DNA from: a virus
Length of the DNA stretch: 20,716 nucleotides
Reading direction: 5' to 3' (one strand)
IMG/VR virus record: IMGVR_UViG_3300011258_001076
Span: 1 to 20,716 of that record
Shown here: positions 7,584-14,699 of the stretch, in pieces
Numbering within the stretch: position 1 is the first letter of the stretch
How the letters are laid out: each line of letters opens with the position of its first letter
Position numbers and translations under genes: made by a program
The notes under the pieces: model-generated
Databases searched by the model: none
The model's input: only the letters and a program-made list of their open reading frames with translations
What the model was told of the DNA's origin: nothing

Positions 7584-7906
7584 GCCCCTGCCCCCGGTGC
7601 GCGAAACTGGTCCGGGAACTCCGCGACAAGGTCATCGCTCCAATCGCTTCCCGCGATCCACACGGGTATCGCCGGGTACGCCTCGTGGAGCACGGAGAAT
7701 GCCACCTCTTGGGGGTTGATGGGGTCAGGCTCTAGGTCCTCTTCGAACCGCTCCTGGCGGAAGTCTGTGGGAGCATGCCCCCAGAAGCTCAGGATCATCC
7801 GCGGCTCTGGGACTTCGATTACATAGCCCCGCCGCATGTAACCGAGAAGGCGCTGGCTATCGAAGCTCATGATCGGAGTACCAGCAGGCATTTCATACTG
7901 TGTCAT
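7580..7906 (-). CDS. Hypothetical protein (108 aa)
   Basis: The product is acidic and aromatic-rich (SFWGHAPTDFRQERFEED, VWIAGSDWSDDLVAEFP) with no family I recognise. ATG 7906 is preceded by AAAGG 8 nt upstream, and the stop overlaps the start of the 122-aa gene by 4 nt. It is probably soluble. Its place between primase-helicase and DNA polymerase gives a middle-gene expression time but no function. Confidence 0.65.
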   Translation of the reverse strand: MTQYEMPAGTPIMSFDSQRLLGYMRRGYVIEVPEPRMILSFWGHAPTDFRQERFEEDLEPDPINPQEVAFSVLHEAYPAIPVWIAGSDWSDDLVAEFPDQFRAPGAGA

Positions 7907-7938
7907 GTTGGAACCTTTCCGGTTGCGGAGGGATTAAG

Positions 7939-9579
7939 TCAAAAGGGGATATGATCGTCCGAGGCGAACTCATCTTTGAACCCGTGGTCCTCAAGGGCCT
8001 CTTTAGGAACCTCGACCAGCCGTCCGGTTCCCCTGTCGTAGCGGAGGAAGAACGTCTGCCCCGTGGCGTTGCCCGTGTACCTGTCCTTGAGGATGCGGAA
8101 GGTGGTCGTGGTGCGGGTGAGGGGGTCCTCAGCCTGCTGATCCCGCTCGAGACCAAACATGAAGTAGGACCAGAAGCCAATCGAACGGGAGCCCTTGAAG
8201 TGGCGGATGGAAACGCGACCGCCCTCTTCGTGGGGTGTGCCGTCAGGGGTGGCAAGGTGGCTCACGAAGATGATCATGCAGCCAAGCTCTTTCGCCAAGC
8301 CCGCCATCTCTTTCATGATCTGCTCGAGGCTACCGCGCTCGTTGTCTGTATCTGCCATCGCCGTGAGGTGGTCGAGGTAGATGATCTTGTGGCCCAAGCT
8401 CAGGACCATATAGCGTATCTGTGTGGACACGGTGTCCCACTCAGTGTGCCCGAAGTTGTCGTAGAGGTGGAGCTTCCCGCGCACCTTCTCGATACCCTCA
8501 CGGAGTTCTTCCTCGGTCCACCCGTCGTCGGGTATGTGGAAGCGACGGTTCATGATCTTCCCGGCGAGGCGCTTCAACGTCTCGGCAGGCATCTGTTCCA
8601 GCATGATAACACCCACCGTCTGGTCGAGTGTGTCGATATCGTAGGCAATCTGCTCCATCAGCACGTCAGTCTTACCCACACCAGTGCCTGCACCGAGGCC
8701 GTAAATCTCCGAGTACCGCCGCCCGTAGGTAGCATTGGTCAGTGTCTCGTAGACCCAAGGCAGGCCCAGTTCGACAGGTCGCATGGCCTCTTCAGCCACG
8801 TCATTGACGGAGACGATACCATCCGGGGTCCACTGCTTCGCTTTCCAGACCTGATCAACAACCTCTCCTGAGGCACCCTTGAGTAGGCACTCATTGGCAT
8901 CCTTGAAGGGTAGCTGGGCAACGCGAGCGGTCCCAAAGGGTAGGACCCGCACAGCTTCCTCGATGGCAGCGCGGCCCGCATCGTCCATGTCGAACATCAG
9001 GATAACCTGCTCGTATCCCGAGACGAACTCGAGAGACGCTGCGATATCCTTGGCGGCACCGGATGCACCGTTCTTGAGGGACACTACGGGCCACTTGTTG
9101 TTCTGCAACTGGGACACAGTCATGCAGTCAATCTCGCCCTCGGTGATCACCAGCTTCTTGCCGGTGCCCGACCAGAGCCACTCCCCGTAGAGGCCTACCT
9201 CCCGAGGTGACCCGCGCCACGGCATATCCTTGTCACGGGTGCGCAGCTTCTGGGCCACTGGTCTGCCAGTCTTGTCCCTGTAGGTGGCGACTTGGACAGG
9301 TTGTCCCTTCCACGAGCCGATGCCGTAGTCGAAGAACTTGCACGTCTCGAGGGAGATACCCCGCGCATTTAGGGGGAGCACCTCAAAGTCAATCAGTTCA
9401 CTTGGGTTCTGCATGCGGTGCCCCTCCCTTGTTGGTTGTTCGTCGCTGTCTCCGGCCTCGTAATACTGACAGCCAAAGCAGTAGCCGTGGCCATCAGAGT
9501 ATCGGGCCAGGTTGTCCCGTGAGCCGCACGATGGACACGGCTCTTTCCCGATGTGGACGGAGTTGTCATCATGTGGCAT
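7939..9579 (-). CDS. DNA primase-helicase (T7 gp4-like)
   Basis: The 546-aa bifunctional protein starts with a Cys4 zinc finger (C15, C18, C34, C37), which reads template sequences for primer synthesis. The TOPRIM fold follows: KKLVITEGEIDCMTVSQ (E148) and LMFDMDDAGR (D197, D199). The hexameric helicase domain has Walker A GLGAGTGVGKT (K303), Walker B IIYLDHLT (D403) and FVSHLA (H441). The C-terminus is acidic and ends in Phe (DEFASDDHIPF); in T7 the equivalent acidic tail docks on DNA polymerase. T7 gp4A is 566 aa. ATG 9579 has GAGGGG 6 nt upstream, overlapping the end of the HTH gene. Confidence 0.97.
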   Translation of the reverse strand: MPHDDNSVHIGKEPCPSCGSRDNLARYSDGHGYCFGCQYYEAGDSDEQPTREGHRMQNPSELIDFEVLPLNARGISLETCKFFDYGIGSWKGQPVQVATYRDKTGRPVAQKLRTRDKDMPWRGSPREVGLYGEWLWSGTGKKLVITEGEIDCMTVSQLQNNKWPVVSLKNGASGAAKDIAASLEFVSGYEQVILMFDMDDAGRAAIEEAVRVLPFGTARVAQLPFKDANECLLKGASGEVVDQVWKAKQWTPDGIVSVNDVAEEAMRPVELGLPWVYETLTNATYGRRYSEIYGLGAGTGVGKTDVLMEQIAYDIDTLDQTVGVIMLEQMPAETLKRLAGKIMNRRFHIPDDGWTEEELREGIEKVRGKLHLYDNFGHTEWDTVSTQIRYMVLSLGHKIIYLDHLTAMADTDNERGSLEQIMKEMAGLAKELGCMIIFVSHLATPDGTPHEEGGRVSIRHFKGSRSIGFWSYFMFGLERDQQAEDPLTRTTTTFRILKDRYTGNATGQTFFLRYDRGTGRLVEVPKEALEDHGFKDEFASDDHIPF

Positions 9580-9589
9580 TGGTGGCCCC

Positions 9590-9823
9590 TCAGTCGTGGC
9601 TTGCGGGCATCATCCTGCCCTGTGGGTCCTTCTCAGCGATGTAGCGGGCATAGTTGCGGCCAGTGAGGGTCTGCCGTATCTCAGTCGTGATCGACCAGCC
9701 CTGCTTCTTCATGTCGAAGATGACACGGGGAAGCTGGGGCATGCGATAGAGGCCGGTTGCCTCCATCTGTGAAATCGTGAGACCTGAGTTGAAGTGGGCG
9801 GCGAGGGTCTGGGCGTGTGTCAT
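9590..9823 (-). CDS. Small winged-helix/HTH protein (77 aa)
   Basis: The layout MTHAQTLAAHFNSGLTISQMEATGLYRMPQ then PRVIFDMKKQGWSI followed by a basic wing resembles the short phage helix-turn-helix proteins of the HTH_39 type (N-terminal helices, then a recognition helix of the form L.RVIYDLR.QG). Such proteins are usually presumed DNA-binding, but their targets are unknown. The gene ends 10 nt before the primase-helicase start. Its start region follows the hairpin at 9864-9887. The ribosome-binding site (GAGAAG) is weak. Confidence 0.7.
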   Translation of the reverse strand: MTHAQTLAAHFNSGLTISQMEATGLYRMPQLPRVIFDMKKQGWSITTEIRQTLTGRNYARYIAEKDPQGRMMPASHD

Positions 9824-9863
9824 GTGATCTTCTCATTTGTTGAGGGCGCAAAGGCGCATCAGG

Positions 9864-9887
9864 CCCCCGGCCACGATAGGCCGAGGG
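9864..9887. other. GC-rich hairpin between amidase and HTH genes
   Basis: CCCCCGGCC and GGCCGAGGG pair over 9 bp (one wobble on the minus strand) around a 6-nt loop. On the gene strand it is followed by CCTGATG, without a U-run, so it is not a normal terminator for the genes. On the plus strand it is followed by TTGTTTGT. A processing or stabilising hairpin, or a terminator of antisense transcripts, are possible. Confidence 0.45.
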
Positions 9888-9901
9888 TTGTTTGTGGGGA
9901 G

Positions 9902-10336
9902 TTATGGGAGCGTATCGCGTACCCACGCACATACATCGAAGCTGGGGCATGTCGTCTTCGCACCGGGCACATCGCGATGGCCAATGACGGTGAGTACGTC
10001 CGGGTAGCGATCCTCAATGGCGAGGACCAGCCAACCTAGTGCTGACATCTGCGTGGATGTGAAGTTGTCCTCAGGACGGAGGTCGGCATCGACACCGCCG
10101 ACCAAGCAGACGCCAACGGATGCTGCGTCCGTACCAGCACCGCTGTGAGCACCTATCATGTGCTCATCACGGCCCTTCTCCACGGTACCGTCGCGTCGGA
10201 TTACCCAGTGATACCCAATGCGGAACATACCCCGCATGCGGTGCAGCCGATCAATCTCCCGCGCACCTATGTCCTGCGTGGGGACCGTCCCTGAGCAGTG
10301 GATGATGATGGCTGTGGTCTCAGGGCGCGATGCCAT
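9902..10336 (-). CDS. N-acetylmuramoyl-L-alanine amidase (T7 gp3.5 lysozyme-like)
   Basis: From ATG 10336 the product is 144 aa (T7 lysozyme is 151). It contains AIIIHCSGT (H13), GYHWVIRRDGTVEKGRDE (Y42), GVCLVGGVD and GHRDVPGAKTTCPSFD (H120, K127, C130). These give the zinc ligands His, His and Cys plus the catalytic Tyr and Lys of the T7-type amidase. It cuts the amide bond between muramic acid and L-Ala. In T7 the same protein binds and inhibits the phage RNA polymerase, which may also hold here. No signal peptide is visible, so it needs a holin. The start codon shares one base with the preceding gene's stop (TGATG). The longer in-frame extension to 10597 overlaps two genes and is out. Confidence 0.95.
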   Translation of the reverse strand: MASRPETTAIIIHCSGTVPTQDIGAREIDRLHRMRGMFRIGYHWVIRRDGTVEKGRDEHMIGAHSGAGTDAASVGVCLVGGVDADLRPEDNFTSTQMSALGWLVLAIEDRYPDVLTVIGHRDVPGAKTTCPSFDVCAWVRDTLP

Positions 10337-10482
10337 CAGGACCCCACCACCATCTGCCAGATAATCTCCAGCACGATGTAGGCGATAGGACCGCCGATGA
10401 ACACGATGAAGAGGATAAGGAGGGTGACAAGGCGTATCCAAAGCTGGCCGAAGTCCTGCGCTTTGAAGAGGAAGTTCAGCAT
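10336..10482 (-). CDS. Small membrane protein next to lysozyme (48 aa)
   Basis: Translation from ATG 10482 gives a 48-aa protein. It starts MLNFLFKAQDFGQ and has a strongly hydrophobic stretch from about residue 15 to 45 (LVTLLILFIVFIGGP, AYIVLEIIW), with a Gly-Gly-Pro break that would allow one long or two short membrane helices. It overlaps the end of endonuclease I by 7 nt, and its stop overlaps the amidase start. The tight coupling to the lysozyme gene suggests a lysis accessory or membrane role, possibly a small holin. That is inference, because no family motif is visible. Confidence 0.7.
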   Translation of the reverse strand: MLNFLFKAQDFGQLWIRLVTLLILFIVFIGGPIAYIVLEIIWQMVVGS

Positions 10483-11057
10483 GAGATGATCCTCTCAAGA
10501 GCAGCACGAGACTGCTCGTTGGGGGGCTCGTTGAGCCACGTTTCGGGGGGAAGTTTGTCAGCCCAGGGGAACCCGTTCTTCTCTGCCCACATCGCATATG
10601 TGGTGGAGGATGGAGGCTTCTTTCCGATGGACTTCAGGTGGATGAAGAACTCCGCTCGGGTTGCATCGAGCAGCCTCGTGGGGATGGGTCCTGCGCCATG
10701 CCCACTCGCTCGCAGCCAGTCCCGATGCTCACTCACCTTCTGTGTCGTGATGAAGGTCTTGGCATTCGAGAACACCAGCCGGATATCAAGCTCGGGGTGG
10801 GTACTCTTGACCATGATCATCTTCTGCCGGTCGTCGGTATCGAACCGGCCCTTGGTCTCGATGATGATCCCACTGTCCAAGAAGAAGTCGGGCGTGTACT
10901 TCCGGGTCTTCACGGGGGGGACGTAGGGTAGAGCATGGGCCTCATACGAGAAGCCCACACCCATGCTCTTGAGGTAGTCGGTGACAACATCCTCCAGCCC
11001 CGAGCGGACCCCCTTTGCCAAGAGGGCCGCTTGATGGGACTTAGAAGTTCTCCGCAC
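10476..11057 (-). CDS. Endonuclease I, Holliday-junction resolvase (T7 gp3-like), GTG start
   Basis: The core matches T7 endonuclease I in order: RSGLEDVVTDYLKSMGVGF, a YVPPVKTRKYTPDFFL segment with the catalytic Asp, IIIETKGRFDTDDR (catalytic Glu and Lys of the PD-(D/E)XK fold), HPELDIRLVFSNAKT, and a C-terminal FPWADKLPPETWLNEP. It resolves branched DNA and breaks down host DNA. The protein is 193 aa against 149 in T7. Most of the excess is an insert of about 40 residues after FSNAKT (WLRASGHGAGPIPTRLLD lies in it). The GTG at 11057 was chosen because AGGGGG lies about 7 nt upstream and an ATG before the core does not exist without deep overlap. It overlaps the ssDNA-binding protein gene by 17 nt. 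Confidence 0.92.
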   Translation of the reverse strand: MRRTSKSHQAALLAKGVRSGLEDVVTDYLKSMGVGFSYEAHALPYVPPVKTRKYTPDFFLDSGIIIETKGRFDTDDRQKMIMVKSTHPELDIRLVFSNAKTFITTQKVSEHRDWLRASGHGAGPIPTRLLDATRAEFFIHLKSIGKKPPSSTTYAMWAEKNGFPWADKLPPETWLNEPPNEQSRAALERIISC

Positions 11058-11778
11058 CGTCGTCCCCCTCTGGTGTTGGCTTGTCGAACTCATCGTCGTC
11101 GTCAGCGTCAGGGCCTTTCGGCGGCGAGGGGTCATACTCGTAACCCTCTTCCTCACCGAAGCCGTAGCTGTCCGCAGTGCCAGCGCCGCCGGACACGAGG
11201 GCGATGATCTGCACCGCATCGAGGTTGAGCTTGAGGCCGACACCACCGCTGCCCGAGATGAAGTACGGGGTTGGCTTGAAGCTGATCTTCCCCACGGTAC
11301 CGCCCCAGATGGCTGGGATGGTCTTCATGAGGCGACCCTTGGCATCAAACACAGGGACACTGCGGGACCACTCCTTGCCCTTCTTCGGGCCGCTCTTGAT
11401 GGTACCCCCCGCCTTGGTCTTGAACTTGAAGATGACGTCACCAGTCGGCTCTTCCGTCTCCTCGTCGTAGGTCTCGGTGTAGAGGTCGTTGACCTTCAGG
11501 CCCCCCTTACCATTCTCCTTCTCGAGGCGGCGGCGGCTGTCCACCTTCAGTTCCTTGAAGGCCTCATGAGCTTCCGCCAGTGCCTCGTCGAACAGCGGCT
11601 GGAGCTTCTTGATCATGAAGTCGAACTCCGGGCTGTCCTTCTTCAGGATCGCATTGACCTTGAAGCTCCCATCCGGGTCCGGGTGCTGCGTGGAACCGTA
11701 GTCCGGCTCGGTGATCTTCGGGTAGCTGAAGGTGACTCTGGGGGTGGTGATCTTCGGTGCATTGTAGCGGTATGCCAT
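11041..11778 (-). CDS. Single-stranded DNA-binding protein (T7 gp2.5-like)
   Basis: From ATG 11778 (GGAG 9 nt upstream) the product is 245 aa (T7 gp2.5 is 232). The N-terminus MAYRYNAPKITTPRVTFSYP and the central OB-fold region (KSGPKKGKEWSRSVPVFDAK, IWGGTVGKISFKP) resemble phage gp2.5 proteins. The C-terminus is a long acidic tail ending in Phe (DADDDDEFDKPTPEGD ... AENF), the hallmark of gp2.5, which uses its last aromatic residue to contact DNA polymerase and helicase. It coats ssDNA at the fork and promotes annealing. The longer start at 11832 lacks a better ribosome-binding site. Confidence 0.92.
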   Translation of the reverse strand: MAYRYNAPKITTPRVTFSYPKITEPDYGSTQHPDPDGSFKVNAILKKDSPEFDFMIKKLQPLFDEALAEAHEAFKELKVDSRRRLEKENGKGGLKVNDLYTETYDEETEEPTGDVIFKFKTKAGGTIKSGPKKGKEWSRSVPVFDAKGRLMKTIPAIWGGTVGKISFKPTPYFISGSGGVGLKLNLDAVQIIALVSGGAGTADSYGFGEEEGYEYDPSPPKGPDADDDDEFDKPTPEGDDGAENF

Positions 11779-11851
11779 GCGAATATTCTCCGGTAGGGGA
11801 TGTGCTGACCCACGCAAACGCGCAGCGGTCATGTGGATGGGTGGGTGCAGT

Positions 11852-12010
11852 TCAGTGGATCATGCCGAGACCAGCCGCGTGGTCCTCGATATCTTCAATC
11901 GTGATGCCCAGACGGTAGACCTCAAAGGCCACGTCCACGGACAGTGCGCAGGAGTTTGATGCGTAATCAGCGGCAGCGCGGTCGAGCAAGGCGGTTGCTT
12001 CAAGGTTCAT
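11852..12010 (-). CDS. Hypothetical protein downstream of promoter C (52 aa)
   Basis: ATG 12010 has AAAGGA 6 nt upstream. The product MNLEATALLDRAAADYASNS ... GLGMIH is 52 aa, acidic and probably helical (VAFEVYRLGITIEDIEDHAA), with a sequence suggestive of a small helical bundle. No family recognised. It is the first gene after promoter candidate C (+1 about 12045, leader about 35 nt) and sits between RNA polymerase and the ssDNA-binding protein, where T7 has genes 1.1-2, including gp2, the inhibitor of host RNA polymerase. Similarity to those was not seen. Confidence 0.65.
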   Translation of the reverse strand: MNLEATALLDRAAADYASNSCALSVDVAFEVYRLGITIEDIEDHAAGLGMIH

Positions 12011-12041
12011 CAGGGGTCCTTTCGGGGACGAAGCTTCGGTA

Positions 12042-12062
12042 CTGCTATAAGGGGAAACAATA
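12042..12062 (-). promoter_or_regulatory. Candidate phage RNA polymerase promoter C
   Basis: The minus strand reads ATTGTTTCCCCTTATAGCAG, with the proposed +1 G at 12045. Compared with candidate A (ATTGTTTCCCACTATAGAAG) it agrees at 17 of 20 positions. It lies between the RNA polymerase stop and the 52-aa gene, the site where T7-type phages place the first polymerase-dependent promoters. A hairpin-prone CGAAGCTTCG follows in the leader. Confidence 0.6.
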
Positions 12063-12090
12063 GGGGGAATGGTTCCCTCAGCGGATGCAT

Positions 12091-14613
12091 TCAGGCAAAA
12101 CAATAGTCACTGTCGAGGATCGCCTCGATATCCAGTGCGCCTGTAGTTGGTGGGGGCGGCAGTTTCGTGTGCCGCTTCGGGTCTACCTGCTCCTTCAGTT
12201 CCGCGATGAGACCCCCGATCACATCATTGTCTTGGTACATCTCCACGAACGCCTCGCGGATCAGCATGAAGAAGCGTCCCGTGTGCCCAGCGTGGACACC
12301 GAAGCTGTCATGGACGAGGGCGAAGGCATCCATACCCTCTGCTGCGGCGGTTGACACCACCATACGCAGATGACAAGCATCGAGAGAGTGGATGTAGTTT
12401 GGTGCGATGGCCTGTGCCTGTGCCCTCCTGTCCACCTTATCGCCCTCTTCGCTCAGGCTCACCTTGATCACAGAGCCTGCCATGAAGGTCTTCACCGTCC
12501 TGCTCTTTACTTCGCGGTAGCCCTGCAGAACCGGGAACCCATCAGGCACAGTCCAGCGCACGGGTAGGTCTTCAGCAGCAACAACCTTGGCCATAGCCTG
12601 CAGCCAGTCCATCGCCTCAGCCGCCTTGACCACCACCTGCCCGACTGCCTCGGCAATCAGGCGGGCCATGAACAACGATGCCTTGTACCCATCTCCTTCG
12701 AAGGGCCAGTGTGCCCCCTCGCTCAGATGCTTGCGGTATGCGGGGTAGAGGGTATCCGTTGAAACCTGGTCGCGGAACCCGAACTGTCGGGACCCGTAAC
12801 CGAAGGTCATCGTCGGTCTCTTGCAGAGGGATCGGGTGATACCGAAGGAGAGCCATTGTGTTGCGTGGTCTCGGCAGGCCTCATCTGCTTGATCATCGGC
12901 AACGTAGGCTTCGCATGCCTCGCGGACCTTGTCAGCCACGAGCGTGTATATGTCAGCGGGCTGGTCGGTAGGCACGAGGTTGACAGCACGTCCCCCAATC
13001 TCGTCGCGGAATGCGATGGAGAAGTGCTGGATACCAGAGCAGCTACCATCAAGGGCTACTGGTAGGTGGGATAGGAACTCCGAAGGCACATTACCAGCAG
13101 CTTCCCACTCAGCCAGTGATGCCCACTCGAAGCAAGCTGCCAAGAACTGGAACGGGCTGTCTGCCTCGGACCACCAGCGGTTTGTGTATGGGTCGCGGGC
13201 GCATGCGAGGATCGCGTCGTGGTTGTCCAGCACCCACTGGATGCGGGTGGCGAGTGGCTGCTTGTCCATCTTATCGAAGGCACCTGTGTTGGCCAGTTGA
13301 ACAGCCAACCACGTCCACCCATCACTCCCCAGGGGGACCCCCTCCGAGAACTGGAGCAGGGCCTTCATGTAGTCCGGGCCCTGTGGGTTGAAGCTGGGCA
13401 CCGCATAGATGCGGCCCCGGAAGTCCATCTGATACGGGAAGTACAACTTATCGAACCGGCTGTATTTCTCGGCTGTCTGGACAGAGATGCGGAACTGTAT
13501 CCGGCGACTGCGGTTCTCCCGGTTCAGTGCGTGAACCTTCGCGGCCTCCCCCCTCCACTGCTTCCGGGCGTCTTCGTTCGCGTCGATATCGAAGGGCCTG
13601 GGCGGCAGGTCCTCATCATGTCTGGGTGGAATGTTTCCCTCAGCGGAACCAATATCCCAAAGCTCGGACAGCACATCGAGGATGGCAGGGTTCACCGACC
13701 ATGCCGTCTCCTGTGCCGCGTTCAGTGCCGCATAGGTGCGCGTCAGGTCTGTAATCCCAAGCTCATCGAGGTACCCCCTGTAGCGGGTCTTCACGACACG
13801 AAGCGGGCGCACGAACTGAGACAGGTACCCACCACCTTGTGGCTGCGTCCATGCTGCGGGCGGTACGATCATCGGCTCATACAGTGGAGCCATTAGGGAT
13901 GCCGTATCGTTACGCTTCTCGATTTCCTCGAGGGTCTCCGGGGTGGGCACGAGGACCTTGCGGATGGCCTGAAGCTTACCCCGAACGCGGGTGGTGTGAT
14001 CCTGCACGGTGTCCAGCGCGACCAAGTTTGTATGCGCAAGCACAAGGTCCAGCATCTTCGACCCAACCTGATGCTGGGCCCGGACACCCCATGATTCCCA
14101 CTCCGGGGACATACGGTTTCCAATGACAGTGGCGACCTTGTGGGCCACACGATATGTGCCCTTCTTACCGACCTCCTTGCGCAGCCAGTGATACAGGCCC
14201 CGGTCAACATCACGGGCATCAGAGAAGCGTATCTCATCCTCAATCATCTGCCCGATCATGGTGGTGGTGCGGACGATAGGTGCGGCCTGTGTCAGTGCCG
14301 CTGTCACACAGCGCAGGGTGAGGTAGGCCAGTACATCGGGGTCAGCGTCCGCGATGTATCGAACGCTGGCATGCCGTCGCCCGGCCTTGCCGCTGGTGGC
14401 ATCAGCAATGAACCCAGCGATTGCTGTGGACAGGGCGCTCAGGTGGGACTTGATCAGTGCGGAACCGTAGGCCGTCTCATTCTCGGTACCACCAGCGCGG
14501 TGGCTTTCAACCTTGTCACCATAACGGGTGATCCCAAGCTCGGTCATACCAGCCTCGAGGATCATCTGCTGGGCGTAGAGGTTCACGTCGGGTGTGAGTG
14601 CGCGTGTCGTCAT
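12091..14613 (-). CDS. DNA-dependent RNA polymerase, single-subunit T7 type (gp1-like)
   Basis: The 840-aa enzyme (T7 is 883) has motif A PVALDGSCSGIQHFS (D522), motif B SLCKRPTMTFGYGSRQFGF (K598, Y606) and motif C ALVHDSFG (D769). The C-terminus ends DSDYCFA, like the T7 'foot' DFAFA. The promoter-reading specificity loop should lie about residues 705-738 (TFMAGSVIKVSLSEEG ... APNYIHS). It differs clearly from T7, so a different promoter is expected. It transcribes the phage middle and late genes. ATG 14613 has a weak AGGA about 9 nt upstream. Two of the four candidate phage promoters lie just upstream of this gene, as does a possible host promoter at 14788-14817, so both host-driven and self-driven expression are possible. 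Confidence 0.97.
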   Translation of the reverse strand: MTTRALTPDVNLYAQQMILEAGMTELGITRYGDKVESHRAGGTENETAYGSALIKSHLSALSTAIAGFIADATSGKAGRRHASVRYIADADPDVLAYLTLRCVTAALTQAAPIVRTTTMIGQMIEDEIRFSDARDVDRGLYHWLRKEVGKKGTYRVAHKVATVIGNRMSPEWESWGVRAQHQVGSKMLDLVLAHTNLVALDTVQDHTTRVRGKLQAIRKVLVPTPETLEEIEKRNDTASLMAPLYEPMIVPPAAWTQPQGGGYLSQFVRPLRVVKTRYRGYLDELGITDLTRTYAALNAAQETAWSVNPAILDVLSELWDIGSAEGNIPPRHDEDLPPRPFDIDANEDARKQWRGEAAKVHALNRENRSRRIQFRISVQTAEKYSRFDKLYFPYQMDFRGRIYAVPSFNPQGPDYMKALLQFSEGVPLGSDGWTWLAVQLANTGAFDKMDKQPLATRIQWVLDNHDAILACARDPYTNRWWSEADSPFQFLAACFEWASLAEWEAAGNVPSEFLSHLPVALDGSCSGIQHFSIAFRDEIGGRAVNLVPTDQPADIYTLVADKVREACEAYVADDQADEACRDHATQWLSFGITRSLCKRPTMTFGYGSRQFGFRDQVSTDTLYPAYRKHLSEGAHWPFEGDGYKASLFMARLIAEAVGQVVVKAAEAMDWLQAMAKVVAAEDLPVRWTVPDGFPVLQGYREVKSRTVKTFMAGSVIKVSLSEEGDKVDRRAQAQAIAPNYIHSLDACHLRMVVSTAAAEGMDAFALVHDSFGVHAGHTGRFFMLIREAFVEMYQDNDVIGGLIAELKEQVDPKRHTKLPPPPTTGALDIEAILDSDYCFA

Positions 14614-14652
14614 GTGTCGCTGTCCTAACCTTAAGTAACCTTTGGGGGGACT

Positions 14653-14673
14653 GGGCTATAGGGGCACGAAACC
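14653..14673 (-). promoter_or_regulatory. Candidate phage RNA polymerase promoter B (weaker match)
   Basis: The minus strand reads GGTTTCGTGCCCCTATAGCCC, with the proposed +1 G at 14656. It keeps the CCCCTATAG core, but the upstream TTTC is displaced by about 3 nt relative to A and C. It lies about 27 nt downstream of candidate A, in the leader of the RNA polymerase gene. Confidence 0.4.
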
Positions 14674-14679
14674 CCCAAG

Positions 14680-14699
14680 CTTCTATAGTGGGAAACAAT
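14680..14699 (-). promoter_or_regulatory. Candidate phage RNA polymerase promoter A (upstream of RNA polymerase)
   Basis: The minus strand reads ATTGTTTCCCACTATAGAAG, with +1 G at 14683. The 11-mer CACTATAGAAG is identical to the 3' part of the SP6 promoter, and the whole site matches candidate C closely. It would produce a 70-nt leader before the RNA polymerase gene. Confidence 0.6.

Noticed and set aside
9902-10597. Amidase with an N-terminal 87-residue extension
   Set aside because: The extension is a frame shadow of the 48-aa membrane gene and endonuclease I; homology to T7 lysozyme begins at the ATG at 10336.
14516-14698. 60-codon minus-strand frame upstream of and overlapping the RNA polymerase start
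   Set aside because: It covers both promoter candidates and has no recognisable protein features.
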